Shown here: positions 1 to 7,934 of the stretch, one piece after another | How the letters are laid out: each line of letters opens with the position of its first letter | Position numbering within the stretch: the stretch's first letter is position 1 | Program-made: the position numbers and the translations under genes | Origin: Bacteroidota bacterium | Lineage (GTDB): Bacteria > Bacteroidota > Bacteroidia > Flavobacteriales > Schleiferiaceae | Direction of reading: 5' to 3' | Assembly (NCBI GenBank): GCA_024742495.1 | Contig: JANSYJ010000007.1 | Coordinates: 62,001-126,000 of the forward strand | DNA: 64,000 bases | Notes under the pieces: generated by a model | Told to the model about the DNA's origin: nothing | Databases searched by the model: none | What the model saw: the letters and a program-made list of their open reading frames with translations, nothing else

Positions 1-788
1 CGCCTATATCGCGATACTTCACCCCTAGGGTGCATTCGGTGAATTTGGAGGCCATACTCAAGAGGCCAACCACCACCAACCAAAAGGTAGCACCGGGTCC
101 ACCAACAGAAATAGCAACCGCTACCCCGGCAATATTCCCAAGACCTACTGTGGCGCTAACTGCTGTTGCTAAAGCTTGAAAGTGGGTTACCTCTCCTGGG
201 GCATCATCCTCATCATATTTTCCACGAATTAGTTTTATAGAATGTCTCCAACCCCAGAAGTTTACAAATCCCATGCGAATGGTAAAGAAGATGGCGCCGA
301 AGATTAACCAGATAACTATAAAAGGAATACTGTTGGTGCGAATATCACCATTGGCATGACGAGCCAACTCGCCGTTTTCCAATACCACACGATTGTCGTA
401 TAAGCCTAAAGCATAAAAGGGATCCCAAAAGATAACCGTTGCAATGCCATCTACCACCGGCTTCATGGTGCCGTTTAGTTTTTCCGCGATGGAGTTTCCT
501 TGAATTTTAAATTCCTGAATAATGCTATCGCCCTTAGCATCGTAAACCATCACATCATAGCTAATACCCTCAACTAATTCGTTGGCGGTTCGGGATAAGG
601 TATCTGTTCCTTGATCGCTCCATTTGTAAAAATAAGGCGGGGTTCCTCCTTTGACTTTTATTGAGGCTCGTCCATCATTAATCTCATTAGAGGGATTGGT
701 GATTTGAAAATCTTCAATCTGTAAGGCCGATTGGGCAATGCCTGATAAGGTAAAAAGGCTAAGTAGTAGAACTAATCCTAAACGCATG
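1..788 (-). CDS. Alanine/sodium symporter family protein (AGCS) with secreted N-terminal extension, 3' part cut off by the window
   Basis: Reading the minus strand from the ATG at 788 gives about 262 codons without a stop. Residues 1-19 are a signal peptide ending near GIAQS. Residues 20 to about 150 form a soluble extension of SprB/immunoglobulin-like character ([14 protein letters not shown]), which is typical of Bacteroidota surface repeats. A membrane segment ([20 protein letters not shown]) and the start of the AGCS transporter core follow, with the family hallmark [20 protein letters not shown] and then [21 protein letters not shown]. Family members move alanine or glycine into the cell with Na+. 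The C-terminal membrane helices lie outside the window. The family call is secure from the motif; substrate and the role of the extension are inference. Confidence 0.88.
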
Positions 789-860
789 TATTTGCTGTTT
801 TTTTCGATTCACAAGTATCGCAAAAAAAAGGCAGTCTTTAAAATTAGATAATGGCTTCTG

Positions 861-882
861 AATCGTTTGTCAATCGTTTGTT
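861..882. repeat. Tandem 11-bp direct repeat in divergent promoter region
   Basis: Two near-identical 11-mers, AATCGTTTGTC and AATCGTTTGTT, lie back to back between the divergently transcribed symporter and HhH genes. Each contains TTTG, the core of the Bacteroidota -33 element, so this may be a promoter or operator region for the gene starting at 922. No function can be assigned from the sequence alone. Confidence 0.45.
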
Positions 883-921
883 TTTTTAATCCCAGTCAAG
901 AGCGCTCGCTTCTTTGCAATT

Positions 922-1989
922 ATGCTTTTACCAAGTACTAGTCGTAGTCTCTTTATTTTATTTATTCTCGCCATATTACTTCAAGTAGTTGACATCTATT
1001 ATTGGGATATCTTCCCAAGAAATAAAGGCTACACTGAGGCGGAAATAGAAAGTGCCAAGCAAAAATGGCAGGAGGATAGCATTAAAGCGGAGCTAGACTT
1101 TCTGGCGGCAATCCGAGGTTTTGATCCCAATGAGGTGGACTCCATTTTTTTAAGCAGCTTAGGCTTGAGTCCGGCTTTGCGGAATAGCTGGTTGCGCTTT
1201 TTAAAGGCTGGTGGTCGATTTAAAAGAAAGATAGACTTACTGAAACTGTACCAGCTAGACGCCGCCTTGTATCTAAAGCTCGAACCACATTTGATAATTC
1301 CAAGCAAACCCGATTATCGAAATAACTATGCTGATAATGCCTCCGAGGAGCGAAGGTTACAATTGAGGAAATTTGATCCGAATAAAGAAAAGCAGGAGGA
1401 ATTAGTTGCAATGGGTTTGCCGAGATCTGCAGTAAGGGGAATTATCTCTTTTAGGGAGAAGTACCGACCTTTTAAACAAGCAGAAGATTTATTTCAGGTA
1501 TTTGGCATCGACAGTAGCTTGGCCCTAAAAATGCTCCCTTATGTGCTTTTAGAGATGCCGGAAGAAGCAGAGCTCGGTGTCTTGGATATTAATAGTGCAG
1601 ACTCTATTAATCTTTGCCAGCTTCCAAATATTGGTCCTTTTACAGCATCTAAAATACTTAAATGGCGAAATCGTTTGGGAGGTTTTCATCGGATGAGTCA
1701 GCTAGTAGAGCATCATATTTTTGACTCAATTGAATTAAAGGAGCTTCAAAATTATATTGAGATTGGAAAACATAATGTTTGGTTAAACCTTAATGAAAGT
1801 AGTTTAGATGAATTACAATCGCATCCTTACATAAATTACTACTTAGCCCGCAATATTGTTGCCTTTCGTGAGCAGGTAGGGCAGTATAAAAGAGTGACCG
1901 AACTCATGAACATTGAATTGGTGGATGATGTATTATTCAGTAAACTTGCACCTTATTTGAAAGTATCAAAAGTAGATACCCTACAATAA
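922..1989 (+). CDS. Helix-hairpin-helix (ComEA-like) membrane-anchored protein
   Basis: This 355-residue protein has one N-terminal membrane segment (residues about 9-26, LFILFILAILLQVVDIYYW) followed by a soluble region. Three ComEA-type helix-hairpin-helix units can be seen near residues 160-210, 220-270 (LDINSADSINLCQLPNIGPF) and 285-345. The middle unit best keeps the LPNIGPxTAxKIxxWR hairpin that binds DNA backbone in ComEA and related proteins. Its orthologues in Bacteroidota are generally annotated only as HhH-domain proteins. The membrane anchor would place the DNA-binding part either in the cytoplasm or the periplasm; a ComEA-like role in DNA uptake is possible but not shown. The ATG at 922 is the only reasonable start. 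Confidence 0.8.
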   Translation: MLLPSTSRSLFILFILAILLQVVDIYYWDIFPRNKGYTEAEIESAKQKWQEDSIKAELDFLAAIRGFDPNEVDSIFLSSLGLSPALRNSWLRFLKAGGRFKRKIDLLKLYQLDAALYLKLEPHLIIPSKPDYRNNYADNASEERRLQLRKFDPNKEKQEELVAMGLPRSAVRGIISFREKYRPFKQAEDLFQVFGIDSSLALKMLPYVLLEMPEEAELGVLDINSADSINLCQLPNIGPFTASKILKWRNRLGGFHRMSQLVEHHIFDSIELKELQNYIEIGKHNVWLNLNESSLDELQSHPYINYYLARNIVAFREQVGQYKRVTELMNIELVDDVLFSKLAPYLKVSKVDTLQ

Positions 1990-2010
1990 ACCTCTCTAAT
2001 TAATAGTATC

Positions 2011-3171
2011 ATGGATACAGCTACTGCCGGGATGAATTTTGCATCCACCGAAACGCAGAAAATGATCGCAGAATCTGTTAGAGATTTTGCTGAACAGAAT
2101 ATCAGACCGCGCATCATGGAGTGGGATGAAAATCAGGAATTTCCAATTGAAATTTTTCGCCAGATGGGCGAGATGGGATTAATGGGAATTTTGGTGCCCG
2201 AGGAATATGGTGGTTCGGGACTGAGCTATTTCGAGTATGTAGCGGCCATTCGCGAGCTCTCTAAAATTGATCCATCGATTGGATTGAGCATGGCGGCGCA
2301 CAATTCACTTTGCACCAATCATATTTTAACCTTCGGTAACGAGGAGCAAAAAAAGAAGTATTTACCAAAATTGGCCACTGGTCAGCATATTGGAGCCTGG
2401 GGATTAACCGAGGCAGGTACTGGTAGTGATGCTGGTGGTATGGATACTGTTGCTGTGCGCGATGGGGATGAGTGGGTGATTAATGGAGCGAAAAACTGGA
2501 TTACTCATGGGATTAGCGGTGAAGTAGCAGTAGTAATTGTACGTACAGGTGAAAAGAGAGATTCTCACGGTATGTCTGCTTTTGTAGTGGAAAGAGGAAC
2601 CCCCGGTTTCCGCGGTGGTCGAAAGGAAAATAAGCTTGGCATGCGCGCCTCTGAAACGGCAGAAATGATTTTTGAAGACTGTCGTATCCCTCATACTAAT
2701 ATGTTAGGGAAAGAGGGTGATGGATTTATCCAAGCCATGAAGATATTAGATGGTGGTCGTATTTCAATAGCGGCATTATCCTTAGGGATAGGATTCGGTG
2801 CGATGGAAGCAGCCGTTCAGTATTCTAAGGAGCGGGAGCAATTCGGAAAGCCGATTAGTAAATTCCAAGGTGTAAGCTTTAAGCTTGCCGATATGGCCAC
2901 TCAAATGGAGGCCGCTGAACTTTTAACCTGGCAAGCCTGTGATCTAAAAGAAAAGGGGCAAAAGGTAACCATGGCTGGAGCAAAGGCGAAAATGTATAGC
3001 TCCGAAGTAGCGGTAGATGTTTGTAATGAAGCGGTTCAAATATTTGGTGGTTATGGTTTTACTAAAGACTTTCCAGTAGAAAAGTTTTACCGTGATGTGA
3101 AGCTTTGTACCATTGGCGAAGGAACCACTGAAATCCAGAAACTTGTTATTTCACGTGAATTAATGAAATAA
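2011..3171 (+). CDS. Acyl-CoA dehydrogenase (short-chain/butyryl type)
   Basis: This is a full-length 386-residue FAD-dependent acyl-CoA dehydrogenase, the first oxidative step of beta-oxidation or branched-chain amino acid breakdown, passing electrons to electron-transfer flavoprotein. Visible signatures are the FAD/substrate region [16 protein letters not shown] (about residues 130-145), the KNWITHG segment, and the C-terminal IGEGTTEIQ in which Glu370 is in the position of the catalytic base of short- and medium-chain members. Length matches the family. The start could be the ATG at 2011 or at 2032 (MNFASTE); the family N-terminus does not decide between them. It follows the HhH gene by 21 nt and may be co-transcribed. 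Chain-length preference is not readable here. Confidence 0.93.
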   Translation: MDTATAGMNFASTETQKMIAESVRDFAEQNIRPRIMEWDENQEFPIEIFRQMGEMGLMGILVPEEYGGSGLSYFEYVAAIRELSKIDPSIGLSMAAHNSLCTNHILTFGNEEQKKKYLPKLATGQHIGAWGLTEAGTGSDAGGMDTVAVRDGDEWVINGAKNWITHGISGEVAVVIVRTGEKRDSHGMSAFVVERGTPGFRGGRKENKLGMRASETAEMIFEDCRIPHTNMLGKEGDGFIQAMKILDGGRISIAALSLGIGFGAMEAAVQYSKEREQFGKPISKFQGVSFKLADMATQMEAAELLTWQACDLKEKGQKVTMAGAKAKMYSSEVAVDVCNEAVQIFGGYGFTKDFPVEKFYRDVKLCTIGEGTTEIQKLVISRELMK

Positions 3172-3195
3172 TCCTTTTCTGATTGATTATTTATA

Positions 3196-3203
3196 TATAT
3201 TTG
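3196..3203 (+). promoter_or_regulatory. -7 promoter box for rpsU
   Basis: TATATTTG matches the Bacteroidota TAnnTTTG -7 consensus and lies 24 nt before the rpsU ATG. No clear TTG was seen at the expected -33 spacing. Confidence 0.6.
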
Positions 3204-3227
3204 CAGCCCTAAAATTAAAAGCGAAGA

Positions 3228-3419
3228 ATGTTAGTTATTTCTGTAAAAGAAGGAGAGTCTATCGACCGCGCACTGAAGCGTTATAAGCGCAAGTACGACC
3301 GCACCGGTGTTATGAAACAAATCCGTGCTCGTAAGCAGTTTATCAAGCCATCTGTTGCTCGTCGCAAAGAGATTATTAAAGCTTCTTACATTCAGCAGAT
3401 TCGTCAAGAAGAGGAATAG
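3228..3419 (+). CDS. rpsU: 30S ribosomal protein bS21
   Basis: The 63-residue basic protein MLVISVKEGESIDRALKRYK is a standard bS21. It sits at the 30S platform near the 3' end of 16S rRNA. In Bacteroidota, published structural work shows bS21 with bS18 and bS6 covering the anti-Shine-Dalgarno sequence, which explains why genes in this phylum rarely use SD sites. The leader here (TAAAATTAAAAGCGAAGA before the ATG) has no GGAGG-like element, so an SD-based autoregulation reported for some flavobacterial rpsU genes is not evident. The gene has its own promoter and an apparent terminator. Confidence 0.97.
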   Translation: MLVISVKEGESIDRALKRYKRKYDRTGVMKQIRARKQFIKPSVARRKEIIKASYIQQIRQEEE

Positions 3420-3445
3420 ACCCTCTTTTACGATCTTAATATTTC

Positions 3446-3484
3446 AGCAAGGGTTTGTATATCTTTACATTCCCTTGCTTTTTT
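3446..3484 (+). terminator. Intrinsic terminator of rpsU, abutting the next start codon
   Basis: Arms AGCAAGGG (3446-3453) and CCCTTGCT (3472-3479) are perfect complements, separated by an 18-nt loop and followed by a run of T up to 3484. The xerC-like ATG begins at the next base. The loop holds TATCTTTA (3460-3467), a one-mismatch -7 box, which could drive the downstream gene. Confidence 0.75.
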
Positions 3485-4393
3485 ATGTCCGATACCCAAG
3501 CCTTTTACGACTACCTCAATTTCCAGAAGAACTTTTCTGAGCATACCATTCTGGCTTATAGTAATGATCTAAATGCTTTTCAGGAATTTATTAAGGAGGA
3601 ATTCGATTTAGAGGATTTCACCGAAGTGCATCATAGCATGGTTCGTTCTTGGATTGTTCAACTGGTGGAACAGGATATGGCACGTACTAGTATCAAGCGC
3701 AAGCTTAGTGCCCTGCGTTCTTTTTATAAGTTTTTACTGAGAGAGGGGAAGGTTAAACGCAATGTAGCCTCGGCAGTAAATGTTCCTAAGCCGCCGCGTA
3801 AATTAATGCGGGTGGTTCCAGAGGACGATATGTTGGCGTTGCTAAGTTTGGAGATAGACCAAGATGATTATTGGTTATACACCCAGTCTTTAATACTGGA
3901 TCTCTTTTACCAATGTGGACTTCGTTTAAGTGAATTGATTAATCTTAGGGTGGAGGATTTGCGACTGAGTTCCGCCTATATAAAAGTAAGGGGCAAGGGG
4001 AAGAAGGAGCGCGAAATTCCGATTGCTGAGGAATTGAAGGAGCGACTACATTTTTATTTAAACCATCATCGCAATGCCTCCGCGGACTCCGAGCCGATTC
4101 CTGAATTGTTTCGAACGATCAAAGGGAAAAAGCTCTATCCTAAGCTTGTCTACAACAGCGTAAATTCCTATCTTAGTATGGTCAGTGGGGTAGAGCAGAA
4201 GAGCCCGCATACACTGCGTCATTCTTTTGCCAGTCACTTGCTAAACAGAGGAGCAGATTTAAATTCAGTTAAGGAATTATTAGGGCATTCATCACTTGCC
4301 GCTACTCAGGTTTATACGCATAACTCCATTGATCGTCTTAAGACATTGTATAACCAGGCTCACCCACGAGCCACTAAATCAGATGATCTATGA
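3485..4393 (+). CDS. xerC: Tyrosine recombinase XerC/XerD family
   Basis: This 302-residue site-specific recombinase resolves chromosome dimers at dif with its Xer partner. The N-terminal SAM-like core-binding domain (about residues 1-90) is followed by the catalytic domain with all expected residues: the Arg of CGLRLSELINLR, the Lys in the KVRGKGKKEREIP hairpin, HTLRHSFASHLL (His-x-x-Arg), LGHSS and the nucleophile in TQVYTHN. The family-consistent start is the ATG at 3485 (MSDTQAFYDYLNF); a TTG 30 nt upstream falls inside the rpsU terminator loop and is unlikely. The stop overlaps hpf by 4 nt, so the two are translationally coupled. XerC versus XerD cannot be separated with certainty by eye. 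Confidence 0.9.
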   Translation: MSDTQAFYDYLNFQKNFSEHTILAYSNDLNAFQEFIKEEFDLEDFTEVHHSMVRSWIVQLVEQDMARTSIKRKLSALRSFYKFLLREGKVKRNVASAVNVPKPPRKLMRVVPEDDMLALLSLEIDQDDYWLYTQSLILDLFYQCGLRLSELINLRVEDLRLSSAYIKVRGKGKKEREIPIAEELKERLHFYLNHHRNASADSEPIPELFRTIKGKKLYPKLVYNSVNSYLSMVSGVEQKSPHTLRHSFASHLLNRGADLNSVKELLGHSSLAATQVYTHNSIDRLKTLYNQAHPRATKSDDL

Positions 4394-4695
4394 AAGCTAC
4401 CTTTCAATCCGTAAATTTTAACGCAGATGTTAAATTGATCGATTTCGTTCAAGGTAAATTGGACAAGCTTCAATTGTTTAATGACCGTATAATTAATGGG
4501 GAGGTTTTTTTAAAGGTTGAGAATACTTCTTCCAAGGAAAATAAGATTGTGGAGATCAAATTGCATATTCCCGGTCATGAATTGGTAGTTAAAAAACAAA
4601 ATAAGTCCTTTGAAGCAGCCGCGGATATGGCAACAGAAGCCTTACGCAGACAGCTTATCAAGCATAAAGATAAGCCTCGTATGGTGGCCTCATAA
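4390..4695 (+). CDS. hpf: Ribosome hibernation-promoting factor, short form (HPF/RaiA family)
   Basis: The 101-residue protein is the short HPF/YfiA type: a single beta-alpha-beta-beta-beta-alpha domain with MKATFQSVNFNADVKLIDFV at the start and the basic C-terminal helix AADMATEALRRQLIKHKDK. It binds the decoding site of idle ribosomes in stationary phase or stress. Its ATG overlaps the xerC-like stop in an ATGA arrangement. It lacks the long C-terminal dimerisation domain of long HPF. The downstream 40 nt carry no obvious terminator before the tRNA promoter. Confidence 0.92.
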   Translation: MKATFQSVNFNADVKLIDFVQGKLDKLQLFNDRIINGEVFLKVENTSSKENKIVEIKLHIPGHELVVKKQNKSFEAAADMATEALRRQLIKHKDKPRMVAS

Positions 4696-4713
4696 AAATT
4701 TCTTCATTGCCCA

Positions 4714-4743
4714 TTGCGGCAAACAAAAATCCTATTACATTTG
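4714..4743 (+). promoter_or_regulatory. Promoter of the tRNA-tuf transcription unit
   Basis: TTG at 4714-4716 and TACATTTG at 4736-4743 are separated by 19 nt, a perfect match to the Bacteroidota -33/-7 promoter model. It lies about 50 nt before the first tRNA. Confidence 0.8.
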
Positions 4744-4744
4744 C

Positions 4745-4765
4745 AGTCCGTTTTCAGAGCGGACT
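4745..4765 (+). other. Hairpin at the very start of the tRNA leader
   Basis: AGTCCG (4745-4750) and CGGACT (4760-4765) can pair across a 9-nt loop, placed just after the predicted transcription start. It is followed by a short T-rich stretch. It may protect the 5' end or be part of leader processing; no evidence separates these. Confidence 0.45.
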
Positions 4766-4791
4766 GTTCTTTTATAGATATAGTACTAAAA

Positions 4792-4865
4792 GCCTGTGTA
4801 GCTCAGTTGGCCAGAGCAGCTGATTTGTAATCAGCTGGTCGGGGGTTCGAATCCCTCCACAGGCT
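4792..4865 (+). tRNA. tRNA-Thr (anticodon UGU)
   Basis: The acceptor GCCTGTG (4792-4798) pairs with CACAGGC (4858-4864). The anticodon arm CTGAT-TTTGTAA-ATCAG reads TGT. T-loop GGTTCGAATC is canonical. CCA is not encoded. Confidence 0.97.
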
Positions 4866-4916
4866 CATTTTTTTTAATGCTTTTAGCTTTAAAAGGTTCT
4901 TTAAATTATTGTTTTT

Positions 4917-4999
4917 GGGGAGATACTCAAGCGGCCAACGAGGACAGACTGTAAATCTGTTGGTATACACCTTCGCAGGTTCGAATCCTGCTCTCCCCA
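4917..4999 (+). tRNA. tRNA-Tyr (anticodon GUA)
   Basis: The acceptor GGGGAGA pairs with TCTCCCC (4992-4998). The anticodon arm ACAGA-CTGTAAA-TCTGT reads GTA. The 83-nt length reflects the long variable arm expected for bacterial tRNA-Tyr. CCA is not encoded. Confidence 0.97.
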
Positions 5000-5022
5000 C
5001 TATATTAACCGATTAGGTTTAG

Positions 5023-5096
5023 GCGGGAGTAGCTCAGCTGGCTAGAGCATCAGCCTTCCAAGCTGAGGGTCGCGGGTTCGAATCCCGTTTCCCGCT
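5023..5096 (+). tRNA. tRNA-Gly (anticodon UCC)
   Basis: The acceptor GCGGGAG pairs with TTCCCGC (5089-5095) with one terminal G-T. The anticodon arm TCAGC-CTTCCAA-GCTGA reads TCC. CCA is not encoded. Confidence 0.97.
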
Positions 5097-5098
5097 CT

Positions 5099-5146
5099 AA
5101 AACGATAGGTTTCAATGGTAACTTATGCCTTGGAACCTATCGTTTT
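5099..5146. repeat. Perfect 13-bp inverted repeat between tRNA-Gly and tRNA-Thr
   Basis: AAAACGATAGGTT (5099-5111) and AACCTATCGTTTT (5134-5146) are exact complements around a 22-nt loop. The stem begins 3 nt after tRNA-Gly. It ends in TTTTG, so it may act as a weak terminator or as an RNase III/processing site that separates the tRNAs. It does not look like a separate gene. Confidence 0.7.
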
Positions 5147-5167
5147 GTGGATTGAAAAATCCGCGTT

Positions 5168-5239
5168 GCCGATGTAGCTCAGGGGTAGAGCGTTTCCTTG
5201 GTAAGGAAGAGGTCAGGGGTTCAATTCCCCTCATTGGCT
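5168..5239 (+). tRNA. tRNA-Thr (anticodon GGU)
   Basis: The acceptor GCCGATG pairs with CATTGGC (5232-5238) with one G-T. The anticodon arm TTTCC-TTGGTAA-GGAAG reads GGT. It directly precedes tuf, as in many Bacteroidota. CCA is not encoded. Confidence 0.97.
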
Positions 5240-5301
5240 CTAAGTGAAAGACCACAGTGGTCTCGCTTTTATTTAACAGTTTTAATTTTAAGACACAAAC
5301 C

Positions 5302-6489
5302 ATGGCAAAGGAAACTTTTGTTCGGAACAAACCGCACTTGAACATCGGTACTATCGGACACGTTGACCACGGTAAGACCACTTTGACTGCAGCCATTACC
5401 AATGTATTGGCTAATGCTGGTTTTTCCGAAAAACGTGATTTCGACTCTATCGATAACGCTCCTGAAGAAAAAGAGCGTGGTATTACAATTAACTCTGCTC
5501 ACGTAGAGTATGAAACTGCAAACCGTCACTATGCACACGTAGACTGTCCGGGTCACGCCGACTACGTAAAGAACATGGTAACTGGTGCTGCACAAATGGA
5601 TGGAGCTATCTTAGTAGTTGCTGCTACTGATGGTCCTATGCCGCAAACTCGTGAGCACATCCTTCTTGGTCGTCAGGTAGGTATTCCACGTATCGTTGTT
5701 TTCTTAAACAAGGTGGATATGGTAGACGATGAGGAGCTATTAGAATTAGTAGAAATGGAAGTTCGTGAACTTCTTTCTTTCTACGAGTATGACGGTGACG
5801 AGACTCCAGTAATTTCAGGTTCAGCACTTGGTGCATTGAACAATGAAGACAAGTGGGTAGAGACTGTAATGTCTTTAATGAATGCTTGTGATGAGTGGAT
5901 TCAGGAGCCAGAGCGCGATAACGAGAAGCCATTCTTGATGCCTATCGAAGACGTATTCTCTATTACTGGTCGTGGTACTGTTGCTACCGGTCGTATTGAA
6001 ACTGGTGTTGCTAACACTGGTGATCCTGTAGATATCATTGGTTACGGTGACGAGAAATTATCTTCTACCATTACTGGTGTTGAGATGTTCCGTAAGATCC
6101 TTGATCGTGGTGAAGCAGGTGATAACGTAGGTATCTTACTACGTGGTATTGAAAAGAGCATGATCCGTCGTGGTATGGTAATCTGTAAGCCAGGATCTAT
6201 TACTCCACACGTAAAATTCAAGGCTGAGGTGTATATCCTTAAGAAAGAAGAAGGTGGTCGTCACACTCCTTTCCACAACAACTACCGTCCACAGTTTTAC
6301 TTACGTACAACCGACGTAACTGGAGAGATCCAATTACCAGAAGGTACTGAGATGGTAATGCCTGGTGATAACTTAACGATTCACGTAGAGTTGATCGCTC
6401 CTGTAGCTATCAACAAAGGTTTACGTTTCGCTATCCGTGAAGGTGGCCGTACTGTAGGTGCTGGTCAGGTTACTGAAATTATCGAGTAA
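5302..6489 (+). CDS. tuf: Translation elongation factor Tu
   Basis: The 395-residue EF-Tu delivers aminoacyl-tRNA to the ribosome. GTPase motifs are all present: GHVDHGKT at residues 19-26, [25 protein letters not shown] and SGSALGAL. Domains 2 and 3 follow ([14 protein letters not shown], then the C-terminal [26 protein letters not shown]). The start is the ATG at 5302 ([12 protein letters not shown]), which matches the family; an in-frame GTG at 5257 would add an unsupported extension into the tRNA leader. The leader contains the near-perfect palindrome AGACCACAGTGGTCT just after tRNA-Thr. Expression is probably from the upstream tRNA promoter, with a terminator after the gene. Confidence 0.99.
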   Translation: MAKETFVRNKPHLNIGTIGHVDHGKTTLTAAITNVLANAGFSEKRDFDSIDNAPEEKERGITINSAHVEYETANRHYAHVDCPGHADYVKNMVTGAAQMDGAILVVAATDGPMPQTREHILLGRQVGIPRIVVFLNKVDMVDDEELLELVEMEVRELLSFYEYDGDETPVISGSALGALNNEDKWVETVMSLMNACDEWIQEPERDNEKPFLMPIEDVFSITGRGTVATGRIETGVANTGDPVDIIGYGDEKLSSTITGVEMFRKILDRGEAGDNVGILLRGIEKSMIRRGMVICKPGSITPHVKFKAEVYILKKEEGGRHTPFHNNYRPQFYLRTTDVTGEIQLPEGTEMVMPGDNLTIHVELIAPVAINKGLRFAIREGGRTVGAGQVTEIIE

Positions 6490-6521
6490 TATTCTCGATT
6501 AGAAAATAGATTTTTTGAGTA

Positions 6522-6550
6522 AAAGGTGTCCGCCCTAGGCGGATACCTTT
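6522..6550 (+). terminator. Terminator after tuf
   Basis: AAAGGTGTCCGCC and GGCGGATACCTTT form a 13-pair stem (one G-T) with a CTA loop, followed by CTC. The T-run is part of the stem, so termination strength is uncertain; it could also be a processing hairpin before tRNA-Trp. Confidence 0.65.
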
Positions 6551-6560
6551 CTCACTAAAT

Positions 6561-6633
6561 ACGGGTGTAGCTCAGCTGGCAGAGCAGTGGTCTCCAAAAC
6601 CAAAGGTCGTGAGTTCGATTCTTACCACCCGTG
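6561..6633 (+). tRNA. tRNA-Trp (anticodon CCA)
   Basis: The acceptor ACGGGTG pairs with CACCCGT (6626-6632), discriminator G. The anticodon loop CTCCAAA reads CCA. Position between tuf and secE is the usual one in Bacteroidota. The 3' CCA is not encoded. Confidence 0.97.
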
Positions 6634-6647
6634 CAAAGACTTTAAGA

Positions 6648-6839
6648 ATGAGTAAAGTAAAAGCTTACTTCCAAGAATCCTATGAGGAACTGGTGAATAA
6701 AACAAGTTGGCCCACTTGGTCCGATTTGCAGAAGACTTCCATTTTGGTGGCAGTATCATCGGTAATCATTTCTTTAATCATTGCAGGAATGGATAAAGGG
6801 ATAAGCGCGATTTTGAAAACTATTTACAACGCATTCTAA
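6648..6839 (+). CDS. secE: Preprotein translocase subunit SecE
   Basis: This short 63-residue SecE has the single-membrane-span form found in most bacteria. The amphipathic segment YFQESYEELVNKTSWPTW (with the conserved TSWPTW) lies on the cytoplasmic face, and one membrane helix follows (ILVAVSSVIISLIIAGMDKG). With SecY and SecG it forms the secretion channel. The ATG at 6648 is chosen because the longer in-frame reading runs into tRNA-Trp. nusG follows 9 nt later. Confidence 0.97.
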   Translation: MSKVKAYFQESYEELVNKTSWPTWSDLQKTSILVAVSSVIISLIIAGMDKGISAILKTIYNAF

Positions 6840-6848
6840 GAATCGTCC

Positions 6849-7400
6849 ATGAGTGATAGCGGAAAAAAATGGTTTGTTGTTCGTGCTATATCAGGGCAAG
6901 AGAATAAGATTAAATCTTATATCGAGAACGAAATTGAATACAACGGTTTAAAGGATTACCTCGGTCAAATCTTGGTGCCAACCGAAAAGGTATTTCAAAT
7001 TCGAAACGGTAAAAAAATTAGTAAGGAGAGAAATTACTTTCCAGGCTATATAATGGTTGAAGCAAACCTTGGCGGTGAAATGGTACACACCATTAAAAAC
7101 GTTCAAGGGGTTATTGGTTTCTTAGGAGAAACTAAAGGCGGAGATCCGGTGCCATTGCGTCAAAGTGAGGTAAACCGTATGTTAGGTAAGGTTGATGAAC
7201 TTTCGGAAACGGAAGAGAAAATCAACATTCCTTACATCGTTGGTGAAACTGTAAAAGTGATAGATGGTCCATTCAATGGTTTCAATGGAACTATTGAGAA
7301 AGTATTTGAAGACAAGCGAAAGCTAGAGGTAATGGTGAAGATATTTGGTCGTAAGACTCCTCTGGAATTGTCTTATATGCAAGTTGAAAAAGAAAGTTAA
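6849..7400 (+). CDS. nusG: Transcription termination/antitermination factor NusG
   Basis: The 183-residue protein has an NGN domain (KKWFVVRAISGQENKIKSYI, with FPGYIMVE) and a C-terminal KOW domain (VGETVKVIDGPFNGFNGTIEKV, about residues 127-180). It binds RNA polymerase and links it to Rho or the ribosome. Length and both domains are typical. It sits between secE and rplK, as in nearly all bacteria. Confidence 0.98.
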   Translation: MSDSGKKWFVVRAISGQENKIKSYIENEIEYNGLKDYLGQILVPTEKVFQIRNGKKISKERNYFPGYIMVEANLGGEMVHTIKNVQGVIGFLGETKGGDPVPLRQSEVNRMLGKVDELSETEEKINIPYIVGETVKVIDGPFNGFNGTIEKVFEDKRKLEVMVKIFGRKTPLELSYMQVEKES

Positions 7401-7433
7401 GAGTATTGTGAGCTCATAATAGGGCTATGCCCG

Positions 7434-7459
7434 GTGGGTCGCTTCCAACCCACATTTTT
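7434..7459 (+). terminator. Candidate terminator/attenuator between nusG and rplK
   Basis: GTGGGT (7434-7439) and ACCCAC (7448-7453) pair across an 8-nt loop, followed by ATTTTT. It could partly separate secE-nusG from the L11 operon. Stem is short, so strength is unsure. Confidence 0.55.
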
Positions 7460-7483
7460 GGTTATTAAAAGATAAAAAGAACA

Positions 7484-7921
7484 ATGGCTAAAGAAGTAAG
7501 TGCACTAATTAAACTCCAGGTTCGTGGGGGTGCTGCTAACCCTTCTCCTCCTGTAGGCCCAGCGCTTGGTGCGAAGGGTGTAAACATAATGGAGTTTTGT
7601 AAGCAGTTCAATGCGCGTACACAAGACAAGCAAGGGAAGGTCCTTCCGGTAATTATTACCGTTTATTCCGATAAGTCGTTTGACTTCGTAATTAAGACAC
7701 CACCCGCCGCCGTTCAATTAATGGAGGCAGCTAAGATCAAGAAAGGATCACCACAATCCAACCTTCAAAAGGTAGGTAAAGTGAACTGGGATCAGGTACG
7801 TGCAATTGCAGAAGATAAAATGGCCGATCTGAACGCTTTCACCATCGAATCAGCGATGAGCATGGTGGCTGGAACAGCGCGCAGTATGGGTTTAACAGTA
7901 ACTGGCCCAAAGCCTTTCTAA
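7484..7921 (+). CDS. rplK: 50S ribosomal protein uL11
   Basis: A 145-residue uL11 ([20 protein letters not shown], proline-rich N-terminal domain; C-terminal RNA-binding domain with [10 protein letters not shown]). It binds the GTPase-associated region of 23S rRNA and is needed for stringent-response activation of RelA. Full length. rplA follows 13 nt later. Confidence 0.99.
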   Translation: MAKEVSALIKLQVRGGAANPSPPVGPALGAKGVNIMEFCKQFNARTQDKQGKVLPVIITVYSDKSFDFVIKTPPAAVQLMEAAKIKKGSPQSNLQKVGKVNWDQVRAIAEDKMADLNAFTIESAMSMVAGTARSMGLTVTGPKPF

Positions 7922-7934
7922 AGCAGTATTATTG

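Noticed and set aside
4803-5000. Open frame antisense to tRNA-Thr and tRNA-Tyr
   Set aside because: Its translation (GRAGFEPAK, WRDSNPRPADYKSAAL) is the well-known spurious product of antisense tRNA reading; the tRNAs explain the sequence.
5257-5301. Longer start of EF-Tu at a GTG
   Set aside because: EF-Tu begins at MAKE; the extra 15 residues lie in the leader.
5112-5402. Open frame antisense to tRNA-Thr and the tuf start
   Set aside because: It contains the tRNA-antisense artefact MRGIEPLTSSLPRKRSTPELH and overlaps tuf; no independent support.
6609-6647. Longer start of SecE inside tRNA-Trp
   Set aside because: The extra residues come from the tRNA; the ATG at 6648 gives the family form.
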